Assembly (NCBI GenBank): GCA_965248735.1
Contig: OZ252146.1
Span: forward strand, 124,001-188,000
Length of the DNA stretch: 64,000 nt
Reading direction: 5' to 3'
Source: Aldehydirespirator sp965248735
Lineage (GTDB): Bacteria > Actinomycetota > Acidimicrobiia > Acidimicrobiales > Aldehydirespiratoraceae
The notes beneath the pieces were generated by a model. It was given only the letters and a program-made list of their open reading frames with translations. It did no database searches and was not told where the DNA came from. Each line of letters begins with the position of its first letter. The stretch's first letter is position 1. Positions 26,296 to 36,057 of this stretch are shown one piece after another. A program made the position numbers and the translations under genes.

Positions 26296-27876
26296 CTAGA
26301 GGCCGGCGGCTGCTCCTATTTGGGCTCTGGGGTCGGCGGCTCCGGCGAGGGTACCGTGCTTGGTGACCTCGATGAGGTGGGCGTGGCCGAAGCTGTGGGG
26401 CGCGTTCTCGCGCAGGTCGGTGGCGTGACCTCGGGCGGCTAGGGACTCGTGCCAGCCGGTGGCGGCGTCCTCGACCAGCACCCGGCGGCCCTGGCCGGGG
26501 CGCCAAGTGGCGAAGCCGGCCTCCTGGTCGGCGGGGCCCAGGACCCAGCGGGGGGCGCGAATGGCAGCGCCGGGCGACTGGCCGAGGCCCAGGGTGCGGG
26601 CCAGCAACTGCAGGAGGATCTGCGGCTGGGAGTCGCCGCCCATCGTGCCCACCACCTGGCGCAGGGTGCTGTCGGTGTTGGTGACCAGCGCCGGCGACAG
26701 GGTGTGGGGTGGGCGGCGACCCGGCTCATACTCGGCCGGGTGGCCGGGAACCAGGTTGAAGCCGATGCCCCGGTCGTGCAGGAAGATGCCTGTGCTCCCG
26801 ACCATCAGGTGGGCGCCAAAGCCGCTGGCGTTGGAGTTGATGAGCGACACCCCCATACCGTCGCCGTCCACCGCGCACAGATAGGTGGTGTCGCCCGCTC
26901 CTGCGGGGGCGACGACGTTGCCGGCCCGTTCCGGGTCGATGGCGTCGCGCCGAGGGCCCAGGCGGGCCGGATCGACCAGCGCCTGGCCGTCGGCGCCCTC
27001 GTACAGGACCCGCACCCGGTCGTGGGCGGCCTGCGAGGCCGCTTCGATCAGCAGATGAGCCCACCGCCCGTCGTCGGATTCGCCGAGGTCGAGTCCGTCG
27101 GCGATCCAAGCCCCGGCCAGAGTCAGGTAGCCCTGCGAGGTGGGCGGCACCGTCCACAGCACGTGATCGAAGGCCTCGGCCCGCACCGGCTCCACCCAGC
27201 GGGCGACCGGCCGAGCCAGGTCGGCCTCGGTGTACTCGCCGGCGCCGAGCGCGATCAGGCCCTCGCCGAACTCGCCGCCGTAGAAGCCGACGCGGCCCCG
27301 CTCGGCCACGGCCCTCAGCGCCCGGGCTGTGCCGGGGCGCCGCACCACGGCGCCGGGCCGCAGACCGACCGGGATGTCGGTGTTGCCCTCCACCCCGGCC
27401 ACCTCGCCGGCCCGCTCGGCCAGCAGCGGCGAGGCCGCGAACCCTCGATCGGCGATCCGCACCGCCTCGGCCAGCACATCGGCCAGCGGCAGCCGCCCGT
27501 AGCGGGCGTGCAGGGCCAGCCAGCCGTCAACTGCGCCGGGCACGGTCACCGAGGCGATATCGCCGTGCAGCGGCATCTCCTCACAGCCCTGCGCCCGCAG
27601 CCGCTCGGCGTCGGCCCCCGAGCCCGCAAACCCGGCGCTGTCGAGCGCAGCCGGCGGCTCACTGCCCCCGTCATGCACCAACGCCCACACATCGCCACCG
27701 GGACCGCACATGTGAGGCGACGTCACGGCCAGCACCGCGTTGGCGCCCACCGCCGCGTCCGCGGCCGACCCGCCCTTGCGCAGCAGATCCACCCCGACAC
27801 CAGTGGCCAGGTGATCGACGGTCGAGACCATCCCCGACACCGAGGTGCGAGTGACGGCAGAAGGAAGTCGAGACAT
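26296..27876 (-). CDS. ggt: Gamma-glutamyltransferase family protein
   Basis: Ntn-hydrolase that cleaves gamma-glutamyl bonds after self-processing. The large subunit begins with GMVSTVDHLATGVGVDLLRKGG and contains GGDVWALVHDGG and PGAVDGWLALH; the autoprocessing site is AGAGDTTYLCAVDGDGMGVS, where the second Thr is the likely nucleophile. GTMGGDSQPQILLQLL is a typical small-subunit block. ATG at 27874-27876 gives 526 residues with no signal peptide, so the protein looks cytoplasmic; glutathione hydrolysis versus cephalosporin-acylase-like roles cannot be separated. Confidence 0.9.
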   Translation of the reverse strand: MSRLPSAVTRTSVSGMVSTVDHLATGVGVDLLRKGGSAADAAVGANAVLAVTSPHMCGPGGDVWALVHDGGSEPPAALDSAGFAGSGADAERLRAQGCEEMPLHGDIASVTVPGAVDGWLALHARYGRLPLADVLAEAVRIADRGFAASPLLAERAGEVAGVEGNTDIPVGLRPGAVVRRPGTARALRAVAERGRVGFYGGEFGEGLIALGAGEYTEADLARPVARWVEPVRAEAFDHVLWTVPPTSQGYLTLAGAWIADGLDLGESDDGRWAHLLIEAASQAAHDRVRVLYEGADGQALVDPARLGPRRDAIDPERAGNVVAPAGAGDTTYLCAVDGDGMGVSLINSNASGFGAHLMVGSTGIFLHDRGIGFNLVPGHPAEYEPGRRPPHTLSPALVTNTDSTLRQVVGTMGGDSQPQILLQLLARTLGLGQSPGAAIRAPRWVLGPADQEAGFATWRPGQGRRVLVEDAATGWHESLAARGHATDLRENAPHSFGHAHLIEVTKHGTLAGAADPRAQIGAAAGL

Positions 27877-28103
27877 GTCGCCAGTGTTACCCGCGTTCCG
27901 CTCTCCTACAAAGCCAGCCCGAGCATCCACTGCCGGGTCCAATACTCACAGTTCGCGGGGTGAATGACGGTCCAGTCCAGGAGGGCCGGCCAGCCGGAGT
28001 CCCCGAAGGCGCCGATCAAGCGCTGCGTAGGCGTCTCTGGATTCCGTCCAGACCGAGGCGTTGCTGCGCCGGAGATCAACAAGGCCCGTGTGCCGTCAGA
28101 CTG

Positions 28104-28991
28104 CTATCTCAGGAAGGCTTGCAATGCGGGCAGCACCTGTCCCGCCGCCTCCTCGGCCACGAAATGGCCGCAATCCTCGAACACGTGCACCTCGCACTGC
28201 GACAGCTCGGATTTCCAGCGTTCCAGTTCCTTGGTCCGGAACGCGATGTCCTTGGCGCCCCAGAAGATCAGGGACGGCTTGCCGACGAAGACGGCCCGGT
28301 CGTCCCAGATCGACTGGAGCCACTCGGAGGCGCCGACGATGAAGCCGGGCAGCGCCGCGTTGGCGGCCCGGGCCTCCGGGGTGGGCTGGGCGTTGCGATA
28401 GTGGCTCATGACCTCTGGCGTAAGGATGGCCTTGTCGGCCACCGCCTTGGGCATGACCCCGTTGACGAAGAAGTTGCGCTTCTTGATCAGGTACTGGCCG
28501 ACGAAGCTAGACATCACAGAACTGAAGAACCAGAAGTGGGGGTCGCGGTTCACCGGCCAGCACCACGTGTTGGCGATGACCAGCCGCTTCACCCTCTCCG
28601 GGTGCTTGCGGGCGAAGTCCAGCCCGATCGGCCCGCCCCAGTCGGTGAGGAAAAGGGTCGCGTCCCGGACGTCGAGGTGCAGAAGCAGGGCCTCGAACGC
28701 CTCGGCGTGGGCGCGCGGGTGATGGTCCTCGTGGCGGTCGCTGCGCGACGACAGGCCGAAACCGATGTGGTCTGCGGCGATGCACCGGTTCTGCGCCCGG
28801 AGCCCGGCGACGAGGTGGCGGAACTCGAAGGACCACGCCGGGTTGCCGTGAACGAAGACGACCGGCTCGCCCTCGCCCTCGTCGACGTAGTGCATCTGCT
28901 GCCCGGACGCGGTGGCGAAGAACCTGCTCTCGAACGGGAACAGTTCATCGGAGACCCAATCCGGGCGGAAAGGCGATCCGTCACGATTCAC
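28104..28991 (-). CDS. Haloalkane dehalogenase-type alpha/beta hydrolase
   Basis: Cytoplasmic alpha/beta hydrolase with dehalogenase hallmarks: HGNPAWSFEFRHL, in which Asn stabilises halide, the nucleophile motif LTDWGGPIGLDFA with Asp followed by the halide-binding Trp, and the histidine in FEDCGHFVAEEA. A helical cap (residues about 130-215) includes WCWPVNRDPHFWFF. 295 residues from GTG 28989-28991; ATG at 29031-29033 is an alternative that adds 14 residues. Substrate unknown; related epoxide hydrolases share the Asp nucleophile but lack this Asn-Trp pair. Confidence 0.82.
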   Translation of the reverse strand: MNRDGSPFRPDWVSDELFPFESRFFATASGQQMHYVDEGEGEPVVFVHGNPAWSFEFRHLVAGLRAQNRCIAADHIGFGLSSRSDRHEDHHPRAHAEAFEALLLHLDVRDATLFLTDWGGPIGLDFARKHPERVKRLVIANTWCWPVNRDPHFWFFSSVMSSFVGQYLIKKRNFFVNGVMPKAVADKAILTPEVMSHYRNAQPTPEARAANAALPGFIVGASEWLQSIWDDRAVFVGKPSLIFWGAKDIAFRTKELERWKSELSQCEVHVFEDCGHFVAEEAAGQVLPALQAFLR

Positions 28992-29119
28992 GCCCTCACC
29001 GTATTCCCTCAACGGCCCCCAACTGCGAGGCATCGCGGCCATAGTCTGCTGTGGGTGACGCTCAAGCACCCGCACACAGCCATCAGTGGACGGCGACCGG
29101 CGGCGAACGAGGTTGAGCC

Positions 29120-30133
29120 GTGAGCATTGCCATGGTCATGGCCGGGCCGGGCGAGGCGCCCCGACCCGAGAACCGGCCCGTGCCCGAGCCGGGCCCTGGC
29201 CAGGCTGTGGTGGCGGTGCGGGCATCGAGCATGAACTACCACGACCTGGTCAACCTGATGGGCCTGATCCGGGGCCCGTGGCCCCGGGTGCCAATGACCG
29301 ACGGCTGCGGCGAGGTCGTGGCGGTGGCATCCGACGTCGACGAAGTGGCCGTCGGCGACCGGGTTGTGGGTGCGTTCCACCCGCTGTGGCTCGACGGGGC
29401 CCTCACGCGGGAGAAGCACCGGATCACGCCGGGCGACACCGGCGACGGATGGCTCCAGCAGCACATGGTGTACCCGGCCAACGCCCTTGTCCCCGCGCCG
29501 GCCGACCTCAGCGACGGCGAAGCGGCCACGCTCGTGTGCGCCGGGGTCACCGCCTGGAGCGCGCTGCGGGTAGCCGACGTGAAACCCGGTGACGTGGTGG
29601 TGACCCAGGGAACCGGCGGCGTGTCGCTGTACGCGGTGCAGCTGGCCGCAGCCGCGGGCGCCACCGTCGTCGTCACCTCGTCGTCGGACGAGAAGCTCGA
29701 CACCGCCCGCTCGCTCGGCGCCGACCACGTCATCAACTACGTGTCAACCCCCGAATGGCACGACGCCGTCATCGACATCACCGACGGCCGGGGCGCCGAC
29801 CTGGTGATCGACCTCGGCGGCGAGCACACCCTGGCCCAGTCCATCAAGGCGGCCCGCATGGACGGCACCGTCGCGGTCATCGGGGTGCTGTCGGGCTTCG
29901 GCGCGGCGCAGGTCCCGGTGACCTCGGTGCTGACCCGCCAGATCCGGCTCCAGGGCATCGCCGTGGGCAGCGCGGCCGCGCTGCGGGACCTGGCCGCGGC
30001 GATGGGCTCAGGCCTGCGCCCCCATGTCAGCCACACGTTCGACTGGACTGAGCTGGCTGAGGCCCAACGGGTCCAGCAGGCCGGCGAGCACACCGGCAAG
30101 ATCGCCATAACCATTCCGCCCGACAACCCCTGA
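29120..30133 (+). CDS. Medium-chain zinc-type alcohol dehydrogenase/quinone oxidoreductase
   Basis: NAD(P)H-dependent MDR-superfamily enzyme, 337 residues. The GroES-like N-terminal domain includes SSMNYHDLVNLMG and MTDGCGEVVAVASDV; the Rossmann domain has TQGTGGVSLYAVQLAAAAGATVV with the GxGGVxxxA turn. Structural zinc cysteines are absent, pointing to the quinone oxidoreductase side. GTG start at 29120 with GAGG upstream. A second, heavily deleted copy of a similar gene lies at 39429-39523. Confidence 0.87.
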   Translation: MSIAMVMAGPGEAPRPENRPVPEPGPGQAVVAVRASSMNYHDLVNLMGLIRGPWPRVPMTDGCGEVVAVASDVDEVAVGDRVVGAFHPLWLDGALTREKHRITPGDTGDGWLQQHMVYPANALVPAPADLSDGEAATLVCAGVTAWSALRVADVKPGDVVVTQGTGGVSLYAVQLAAAAGATVVVTSSSDEKLDTARSLGADHVINYVSTPEWHDAVIDITDGRGADLVIDLGGEHTLAQSIKAARMDGTVAVIGVLSGFGAAQVPVTSVLTRQIRLQGIAVGSAAALRDLAAAMGSGLRPHVSHTFDWTELAEAQRVQQAGEHTGKIAITIPPDNP

Positions 30134-30159
30134 GGCGAGCGCTCCGCACAGTCCCCGGG

Positions 30160-30177
30160 CCCGACCATCCGGGTCGG
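30160..30177 (+). terminator. Hairpin downstream of the MDR dehydrogenase gene
   Basis: CCCGACC, a four-base loop ATCC, and GGGTCGG form a perfect 7-bp stem 27 bases after the stop codon. No T-run follows, as is usual in GC-rich Actinomycetota. Confidence 0.55.
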
Positions 30178-30258
30178 CGGTGGTTCCGACAGCCCATCCG
30201 CGGCCGAACTGCTCCGTCTGAATCGCCCGAAGGTGGGATCGTGCCAGGGCCGATCACC

Positions 30259-32388
30259 TCAAGCGGAGCTTCGCACGGCCTGGATGTGGATCAGTATCGC
30301 AGTCTCGGCGTGCAGCGGGGGCGCTTGCACGCCGATGTGCGCCAGTTCGTCGCCAGCGAGGACAGCGCCGCCGGTCGTCCATGCCGAGGCGGAGCGCTGC
30401 GGCCATCGCCGTTCGCCCGGAAGCGGCATGTGTCCCACCTTGTAGCGCCGATCAGGATCGAGTCCGGGCACCAGCAGCGGCGGCGGCGTCTGGCTCGGCG
30501 CCCACGCCACCGCCGCGAAGCTCACGAGCGCCTCTGATCGGTCGGGTGCGTACACCCCGTGCGCGATGTAGGCGGGCTCCGTGTCGAAGCGCACAGCGTC
30601 GCCGCCGTGCAGCAATGGCCTGAACCGCCGGTGCAGCGCGACCACCTCGGCGACGGCGTCGAGTTCGGCGTCGTCGAGCCCGAGCAGGTTCCACTCGATG
30701 CCGAGATGGCCGAAGAGCGCGGTGGCGGCCCGGAACGCGAGATCGTGGCGCCGGCCCGTGGCGGGCGCCCGCTCGGGGCCGATGTGAGCGCCCATCAGCT
30801 CGGGCGGGATCAGCATCGATGCCCCGCGCTGGATCGTCTGGCGCTCCAGCGCGTCGACACAATCGCTCGTCCACACCCGCACAGTCCGTCGCAGCATCTC
30901 GTGGTCGATCCGGGCCCCGCCCGACGAGCAGCTCTCGATCTCCACGCCAGGATGCCGCTGGCGTAACTCGTCCAGGAGCCGGTACAGCGCCAGAGTCTGC
31001 TCGTGGGTGCCCGCCGCGCCCCGGGCACCGCTGGCCCCGATGTGGTCACGGTTCATGTCCCATTTCAGGTATGCGATGTCGTGGTCGCTCAGCAGGGCGT
31101 CGAGTTGGCCGAGCACATGGTCGAACGGGTGCTGCTGGGCGAGGTCGAGCAGGAGCTGGTGCCTGGCCAGCACCGGTTCGTAGCCGTCGGTGGTGAGCAC
31201 CCACTCGGGGTGGGCCCGGTAGACGTCGCTGTCGGGACTGACCATCTCCGGCTCGACCCAGATGCCGAACTGCATACCGAGCCCGGTGACGTGCTCGATC
31301 AGCGGGCCGAGGCCCTGAGGGTGGGCGTCATGCGACACCACCCAGTCGCCGAGCCCCGACGTTTCGTCGCGCCGCGACCCGAACCAGCCGTCGTCGAGCA
31401 CGAACCTCTCCACCCCGACCCGTGCGGCCCGTTCGGCCAGGGCCCGGAGCCTGTCGAGGTCATGATCGAAGTGGACAGCCTCCCATGTGTTGTACAGCAC
31501 CGGCCGAGGGGACCGCGGATGGGTCGGCCGGGCCCGCAGGTGACGGTGGAACTGCTGCGTGGCCGCGGTCAGCCCGGCTCCGCTGTGCACCGCCACCACC
31601 TCGGGGCTGCAGTACGACGCTCCCGGCTCGAGGGTGAGCTCGCCCGGGTGGAGCAGCTCGCCGAGCTGGATGTAGCGCCGCCCGTCCGCCAGCCTGTCGG
31701 CGACCAGCGCGTGATTGCCGCTCCACGCGAGGTGCGCCCCCCACACGCCGCCCGCCCACTCGCCAAACCCGGGCGTCCCCGCGAAAAGCAGTGGGGGATG
31801 CTCGTGGGACGGGCGGCCCCGGCGGTTCTCGACGGTCCAGGCCCCCTGGGTCCACGGCGTCCGCACGGGCTGGAACTCGCGGGCCCAGCGCCCGGTGAAC
31901 GTGACCAGCTCGGCGGCTCGCTGAGGAACGGGCAGCGTGACGCTCAGCCCGTCGAGCAGATACCGCTCCCGCTCGCTCGTGTTGACCAGCTCCACCCGCA
32001 CGGTGAGGGCGTGGCCGAGCTCGATCGTCGTGGTGAGCGCGAGGCCGGCGACGTCGTCACGGGCCGCCACGGAGAGGCGGTTGCAGTCGAGCGTGTGTCC
32101 GACCGGCCGGAACCGGGGGGCCCAGCCAGCGCCGCTACTGCGGCAGCCCAGCAGCCCAGGCCGTCCCGGGAAGCCGGATCCGTGCTCGGGCACGACCGAG
32201 ACCGGCGCCACCACATCGGACGAGCCCGGCACCAGCGGCCGGTCGAGCGCAGTGCCGATCGATGCGCCGGCGGGGCCGTGTCCCAGGGGCGCCCCCCAGT
32301 GCACGATCACCGGCGCACCGTGCGACAGGTCGACAACCACGTCGGTGCCGGGCCCGCGCAGGCGGATCAGGTCAGCCCTTGTTGGCAC
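30259..32388 (-). CDS. Alpha-galactosidase, glycoside hydrolase family 36
   Basis: Cytoplasmic alpha-galactosidase for melibiose/raffinose-type sugars. The N-terminal beta-sandwich (residues about 1-290) leads to the barrel with VERFVLDDGWFGSRRDE, the nucleophile motif YLKWDMNRD and the acid/base region ESCSSGGARIDHEML. QFGIWVEPEMVSPDSD is another GH36 block. 709 residues and apparently intact. Its start overlaps the permease gene stop by 17 bp, so it is the last gene of the leftward ABC operon. No signal peptide: the transporter would bring the substrate in. Its transcription is doubtful, because the operon's 5' end is deleted at 35593. Confidence 0.93.
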   Translation of the reverse strand: MPTRADLIRLRGPGTDVVVDLSHGAPVIVHWGAPLGHGPAGASIGTALDRPLVPGSSDVVAPVSVVPEHGSGFPGRPGLLGCRSSGAGWAPRFRPVGHTLDCNRLSVAARDDVAGLALTTTIELGHALTVRVELVNTSERERYLLDGLSVTLPVPQRAAELVTFTGRWAREFQPVRTPWTQGAWTVENRRGRPSHEHPPLLFAGTPGFGEWAGGVWGAHLAWSGNHALVADRLADGRRYIQLGELLHPGELTLEPGASYCSPEVVAVHSGAGLTAATQQFHRHLRARPTHPRSPRPVLYNTWEAVHFDHDLDRLRALAERAARVGVERFVLDDGWFGSRRDETSGLGDWVVSHDAHPQGLGPLIEHVTGLGMQFGIWVEPEMVSPDSDVYRAHPEWVLTTDGYEPVLARHQLLLDLAQQHPFDHVLGQLDALLSDHDIAYLKWDMNRDHIGASGARGAAGTHEQTLALYRLLDELRQRHPGVEIESCSSGGARIDHEMLRRTVRVWTSDCVDALERQTIQRGASMLIPPELMGAHIGPERAPATGRRHDLAFRAATALFGHLGIEWNLLGLDDAELDAVAEVVALHRRFRPLLHGGDAVRFDTEPAYIAHGVYAPDRSEALVSFAAVAWAPSQTPPPLLVPGLDPDRRYKVGHMPLPGERRWPQRSASAWTTGGAVLAGDELAHIGVQAPPLHAETAILIHIQAVRSSA

Positions 32389-33328
32389 CGAGGGTGAGGC
32401 CCGAGATGAACTGCTTCTGCAGGATCAGGTAGACGATCAGCGTTGGCAGGGCGATCAGGATCGACGCCGCCGCGATCAGGTTGAAGTCGCTCCCGTACTG
32501 GCCGTTGAGGATGGAGATCGACGAGGTGATCGGGCGTTCGTCGCCTTGGTTGAGCAGCACGGAGCCCCAGAAGAAGTCGTTGTAGAGCCGGGTGAACTCC
32601 AGCGTGCCCAGCGCCGCGAGCGCCGGTCGGGTCAGCGGGAGGATGACTTGGAAGAACCGGCGCCCCACGCCGGCGCCGTCGACGGCCGCAGCCTCGCTGA
32701 TCTCGGTGGGGATGGTCTCAATGTAGTTGGCGAGGACGAACGTGCAGAACCCGACCTGGAAGGCCACGTGGATCAGTATCACTGCGATCTTCGTGCCCAG
32801 CAGGCTGCCGGTGTTGGTGTCGGACAGGATGTCGGGCCACGGCAGGCGCTTGAGGATCTGGAACAGCGGCTGGAACAGCACCTGCTGGGGCATCAGGTTG
32901 CCGGCGGTGAAGAGCACGAGGAAGGCGATGTTGAACCTCCAGCTGTACCGGGTGCAGGCGTAGGCCACCATGGCGGCGAGCAGGAGCGTGAGGAACAGCG
33001 CCGGGATGACGATGAACGCGGTGTTGCCGAACGCCTTGGCCATCTCGCCGACCTGCCACGCGTCGCGGTAGTTGTCGAGCGTGAGCGTCTCGGGCGCCGC
33101 GAACGGTCCGTTGGGCTGGGTGTCGGCCTGGTAGTAGCGGAAGGAGTTGTACACGGCGGTGCCGATCGGGACGAGCCAGGCCAGGGCCATGACGATCAGG
33201 AAGGCGTGGAGCACGACGCGCATCGGTGTGATCCGCGGCCCGCGCCGCTCGGCCCGCAGAAATCGGATCTCTTCGAGCCCGTCTTCGGGAATCGTTGCCG
33301 TGCCGGTGCCGAGGGCCGCGTCGCTCAT
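32372..33328 (-). CDS. Carbohydrate ABC transporter permease (MalG type)
   Basis: Inner membrane permease of the CUT1 family, 318 residues with six membrane spans. The EAA loop that docks the ATPase reads EAAAVDGAGVGRRFFQVILP. The C-terminal SGLTLGANKG is typical of MalG-like subunits. It follows its partner permease with a 4-bp overlap. No ATPase gene is in the cluster, so a shared MsmK/UgpC-type ATPase elsewhere is likely. Confidence 0.93.
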   Translation of the reverse strand: MSDAALGTGTATIPEDGLEEIRFLRAERRGPRITPMRVVLHAFLIVMALAWLVPIGTAVYNSFRYYQADTQPNGPFAAPETLTLDNYRDAWQVGEMAKAFGNTAFIVIPALFLTLLLAAMVAYACTRYSWRFNIAFLVLFTAGNLMPQQVLFQPLFQILKRLPWPDILSDTNTGSLLGTKIAVILIHVAFQVGFCTFVLANYIETIPTEISEAAAVDGAGVGRRFFQVILPLTRPALAALGTLEFTRLYNDFFWGSVLLNQGDERPITSSISILNGQYGSDFNLIAAASILIALPTLIVYLILQKQFISGLTLGANKG

Positions 33329-34368
33329 AGATCCGATTCCCGGTAGTGGTTCGTGACATACCAGATGATGAACCCGAGACAGAGCACCAGCATGACCACT
33401 CCGTAGGCGGATCCGAATCCGACCCGTCCGCCGCCCTCGCCAAGCAGGCTCTTGGTGACGAGCGTGCCGATGACGTCGGTGCCGCGAGGCTCGTTGAGGG
33501 CGGCGATGATGTCATAGGCCCGCAGGGCCTCGATGACGGTGATCACCGCCACGACCACGTTGATGGGCTTCAGCGACGGGAAGACCACCTGCCGGAAGCT
33601 CTGCCACTCGTTGCAGCCGTCGATCGAGGCCGCCTCGCGCAGAGCTGGATCGACCGATTTCAGACCGGCCAGGTACATCACCATGATGTAGCCGATGTGC
33701 CGCCACGCCATCGCGACCAGCAGCGCGGCGAAGTTCTTCGAGAGTCCCTGCGGATAGTCGAGGAACGGCAGGTCAACCGAGAACAACTTGGTGCCGTCCC
33801 CGACGAAGTCGATGGGTTCGCCGGGCCACACCGCATTGAGCAGGCCGTGGTCGCGCGAGAACATCGTCGACTTCCAGATGAATCCGACCACAGCGAGAGA
33901 CAGGACTACCGGGAAGTAGTAGATGCTCTGGTAGACGCGCCCGCCCCGGAGGTTCTTGTCGAGCAGGTAGGCGAAGAGCATGCCGAACGCCGAGCAGATT
34001 GTGAGCCAGAAGATCAGGAAGAGATTGTTGGACAGCGCCTCGAACAGGTCGGCGTCGAAAACGGTGAAGATGATCCAGTAGTTCCGGAAGCCGACATCTC
34101 GGATGTCGCTCAGCGGGGTGAGGTTGTCCCACTCGGTGAACGACAGGACGACGGTGAGGGCCGCAGGGATCCAGACCAGCGCGATGTGCAGTACGGCCGG
34201 CACGCCGACCATCACCCTCAGCCAGGTTCGGTCGGAGCCCGTGAGGGTGGAGGGACGACGACGGCGGCGCCCCGGCCGGGGCGCCGCCGTCACGTCGTGG
34301 GGATCTGTGGGAATCGTCCCGACCCCGTGCGGCTCACTCGAAGGTGTACGTCTGCTTCTTGGCCTCAA
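33325..34368 (-). CDS. Carbohydrate ABC transporter permease (MalF type)
   Basis: Second CUT1 permease, with six spans and the EAA loop EAASIDGCNEWQSFRQVVFP. The N-terminus is basic and overlaps the binding-protein gene; TTG at 34366-34368 is the longest start, while GTG at about 34294-34296 would place translation after the upstream stop and remove a disordered leader. The membrane part begins near residue 52. Forms the heterodimeric channel with 32372-33328. Confidence 0.9.
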   Translation of the reverse strand: MRPRSRRTPSSEPHGVGTIPTDPHDVTAAPRPGRRRRRPSTLTGSDRTWLRVMVGVPAVLHIALVWIPAALTVVLSFTEWDNLTPLSDIRDVGFRNYWIIFTVFDADLFEALSNNLFLIFWLTICSAFGMLFAYLLDKNLRGGRVYQSIYYFPVVLSLAVVGFIWKSTMFSRDHGLLNAVWPGEPIDFVGDGTKLFSVDLPFLDYPQGLSKNFAALLVAMAWRHIGYIMVMYLAGLKSVDPALREAASIDGCNEWQSFRQVVFPSLKPINVVVAVITVIEALRAYDIIAALNEPRGTDVIGTLVTKSLLGEGGGRVGFGSAYGVVMLVLCLGFIIWYVTNHYRESDL

Positions 34369-35593
34369 TGTCGGCGAGAATAGTGCCGATGTTGCCGGGT
34401 GTGGCGAGGAAGTCGGCGATGCCGACGCCGACCACGTTGGCGGCGAAGTCCGGATCGGTGTCCCGGTCGAGGAACTGCGCGATGTACTTCGCGGAGCCCA
34501 CGGCCTCTGCCGACTTCTTCTGCAGCGCGTTGTACCCGCTCGTGTCCGCGTTGCTGTTGGCGGCCACGACCGACGGGTCGACGGCTATGTAGGCGTCGAC
34601 GGCGTCGGCCGAGCCGAGACCGCTGAGCAGAGCCTTGGCGCCCTCCTCGTTGGCGGGGTCGACGGCCATCATGAAGCCGTCGATGGGCGCCTCGATCGCG
34701 TCCTGCCCGTGAGTGGGATTGATCTCGGGGAACAGGAAGAAGTCGATGTCGTCGATGATGTCGGCCTGGGTCTCGCCGTCGAAACTCGACGTGATGAACG
34801 TGCCGAGCAGGTACATGCCGGCCGACTTGTCGCCGAGGGCGCTGGCGGCGTCCTCCCAGGTACGGCCGTTGGGGTCGGGCTGGTAGTAGGGAAGGATCTC
34901 CTCCCAGGTAGCGAAGACGTTGTTGACCTCTGCGCTCTCCCAGTCCTCGTTGCCGCCCATCAGGCTGACGTGGTAGTCGTAGCCGTTGACGCGCATGTTG
35001 ATCATGTCGAACATGCCCATCTGCGGCCAGCGACCGTCGTTGGCCGCGCACAGCGGCGTGACACCGTCAGCGGTCATCGTGTCGCACAGCGCCTTGAACT
35101 CGTCCCAAGTCGTGGGGATCGAGTAGCCGTTGTCGGCGAACAGGCTCTTGCGGTACTGGACGGCCCACGGATAGAAGTAGAAGGGTACGAAGTACTGCTT
35201 GCCGTCGAGGCCCGACGAGGCGCTCTTGAAACCCGTGGACATGCCGTCGAGGCCGGCCCAAACGTCGGAGATATCGCCCAGGACGCCCTTGCTGGCGAAG
35301 GCCCGCATGCGGTAGCCGGCGAACCACGACACCACGTCGTCGGGCTGCTGGATGTAGGTGTTGAAGTTCTCCTGGTAGGTGTTGTGGTCGATGGTGTTGA
35401 TGACGGTGTCGATGCCGGTCGCGGCGACGGCCGCGGCGAGGGCGGTCTTGTTCTTGTCGCCGGAATAGTTCGAGCCCAACGTCGCCGTGCCGACGCCGAC
35501 GTCGGCCGTGGTGGTCGGCGCCGCGGTCGTGGCCGGCGCCGCGGTCGTGGCCGGCGCCGCGGTCGTGGTCGGCGCGGCGGCATCGTCGTCGCC
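34334..35593 (-). pseudogene. Carbohydrate ABC transporter substrate-binding protein, 5' end with signal peptide deleted
   Basis: CUT1-type extracellular solute-binding protein. The mature body is intact: LGSNYSGDKNKTALAAA, DDVVSWFAGYRMRAFASKG, PTTWDEFKALCDTM, DGRWPQMGMFDMINMRVNG and the C-terminal region to TYTFE. Before it lies a linker of AAPATT repeats preceded by GDDDAAAP, the stretch that normally follows the lipid-anchored cysteine. The frame then ends at a junction near 35593, where the opposite strand becomes the end of galT: signal peptide, lipobox cysteine, start codon and promoter are absent. Without export the protein could not serve the transporter. Confidence 0.85.
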
Positions 35594-35820
35594 GGTTCGA
35601 TCGGCTCTACGGCCAGCCGCTCCCCTACATGATGTGGCTGAACCAGCGCCCCAGCGTCGAGAAGGGATATGACGACGCCTGGTTCAACATCGAGATCGTC
35701 TCGCCGTGGCGCTCGGCCGGCGTGCCGCGGTTCATCGCCGCCGCCGAGGTGGCGAGCGAGGAGTTCTTCAACCCGGTCGTCCCCGAGGACCTCGCCGCCC
35801 GACTCCACGAACCCGGCTGA
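35593..35820 (+). pseudogene. galT: 3' fragment of galactose-1-phosphate uridylyltransferase
   Basis: About 75 codons matching the C-terminus of GalT of the actinobacterial type: FDRLYGQPLPYMMWLNQRP, then WFNIEIVSPWRSAGVPRFIA and FFNPVVPEDLAARL. The catalytic HPH motif and the rest of the N-terminal three quarters are missing; the frame begins directly at the junction with the binding-protein gene on the other strand. Its 3' end is included in the 66-bp tandem repeat and is followed by lacZ. Confidence 0.85.
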
Positions 35821-36057
35821 CGCCGACTGTCACGCCAGGAGCCGCCCATGCCGCCCGTCGCCGCCCGACTCCACGAACCCGGCTGACGCCGACTGTCACG
35901 CCAGGAGCCGCCCATGCCGCCCGTCGCCGCCCGACTCCACGAACCCGGCTGACGCCGACTGTCACGCCAGGAGCCGCCCATGCCGCCCGTCGCCGCCCGA
36001 CTCCGCCAACTCGGCTGACGCCCGTCGATCAGGTCAGGAGCCGCTCATGCTGCCCGT
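35793..36057 (+). repeat. 66-bp tandem repeat creating three micro-ORFs between galT and lacZ
   Basis: Three near-perfect units, 35793-35858, 35859-35924 and 35925-35990, and a diverged fourth to 36057. Each unit contains the galT end, its TGA, a ribosome binding site (CCAGGAG) and an ATG followed by CCGCCCGTC, the copied start of lacZ. Reading from each copied ATG gives the micro-ORF MPPVAARLHEPG, a joint of lacZ start and galT end. The unit length is a multiple of three. Confidence 0.92.

Noticed and set aside
26449..27963. A 504-codon rightward open frame opposite the gamma-glutamyltransferase gene
   Set aside because: Shadow frame; the leftward product has all catalytic motifs of its family.
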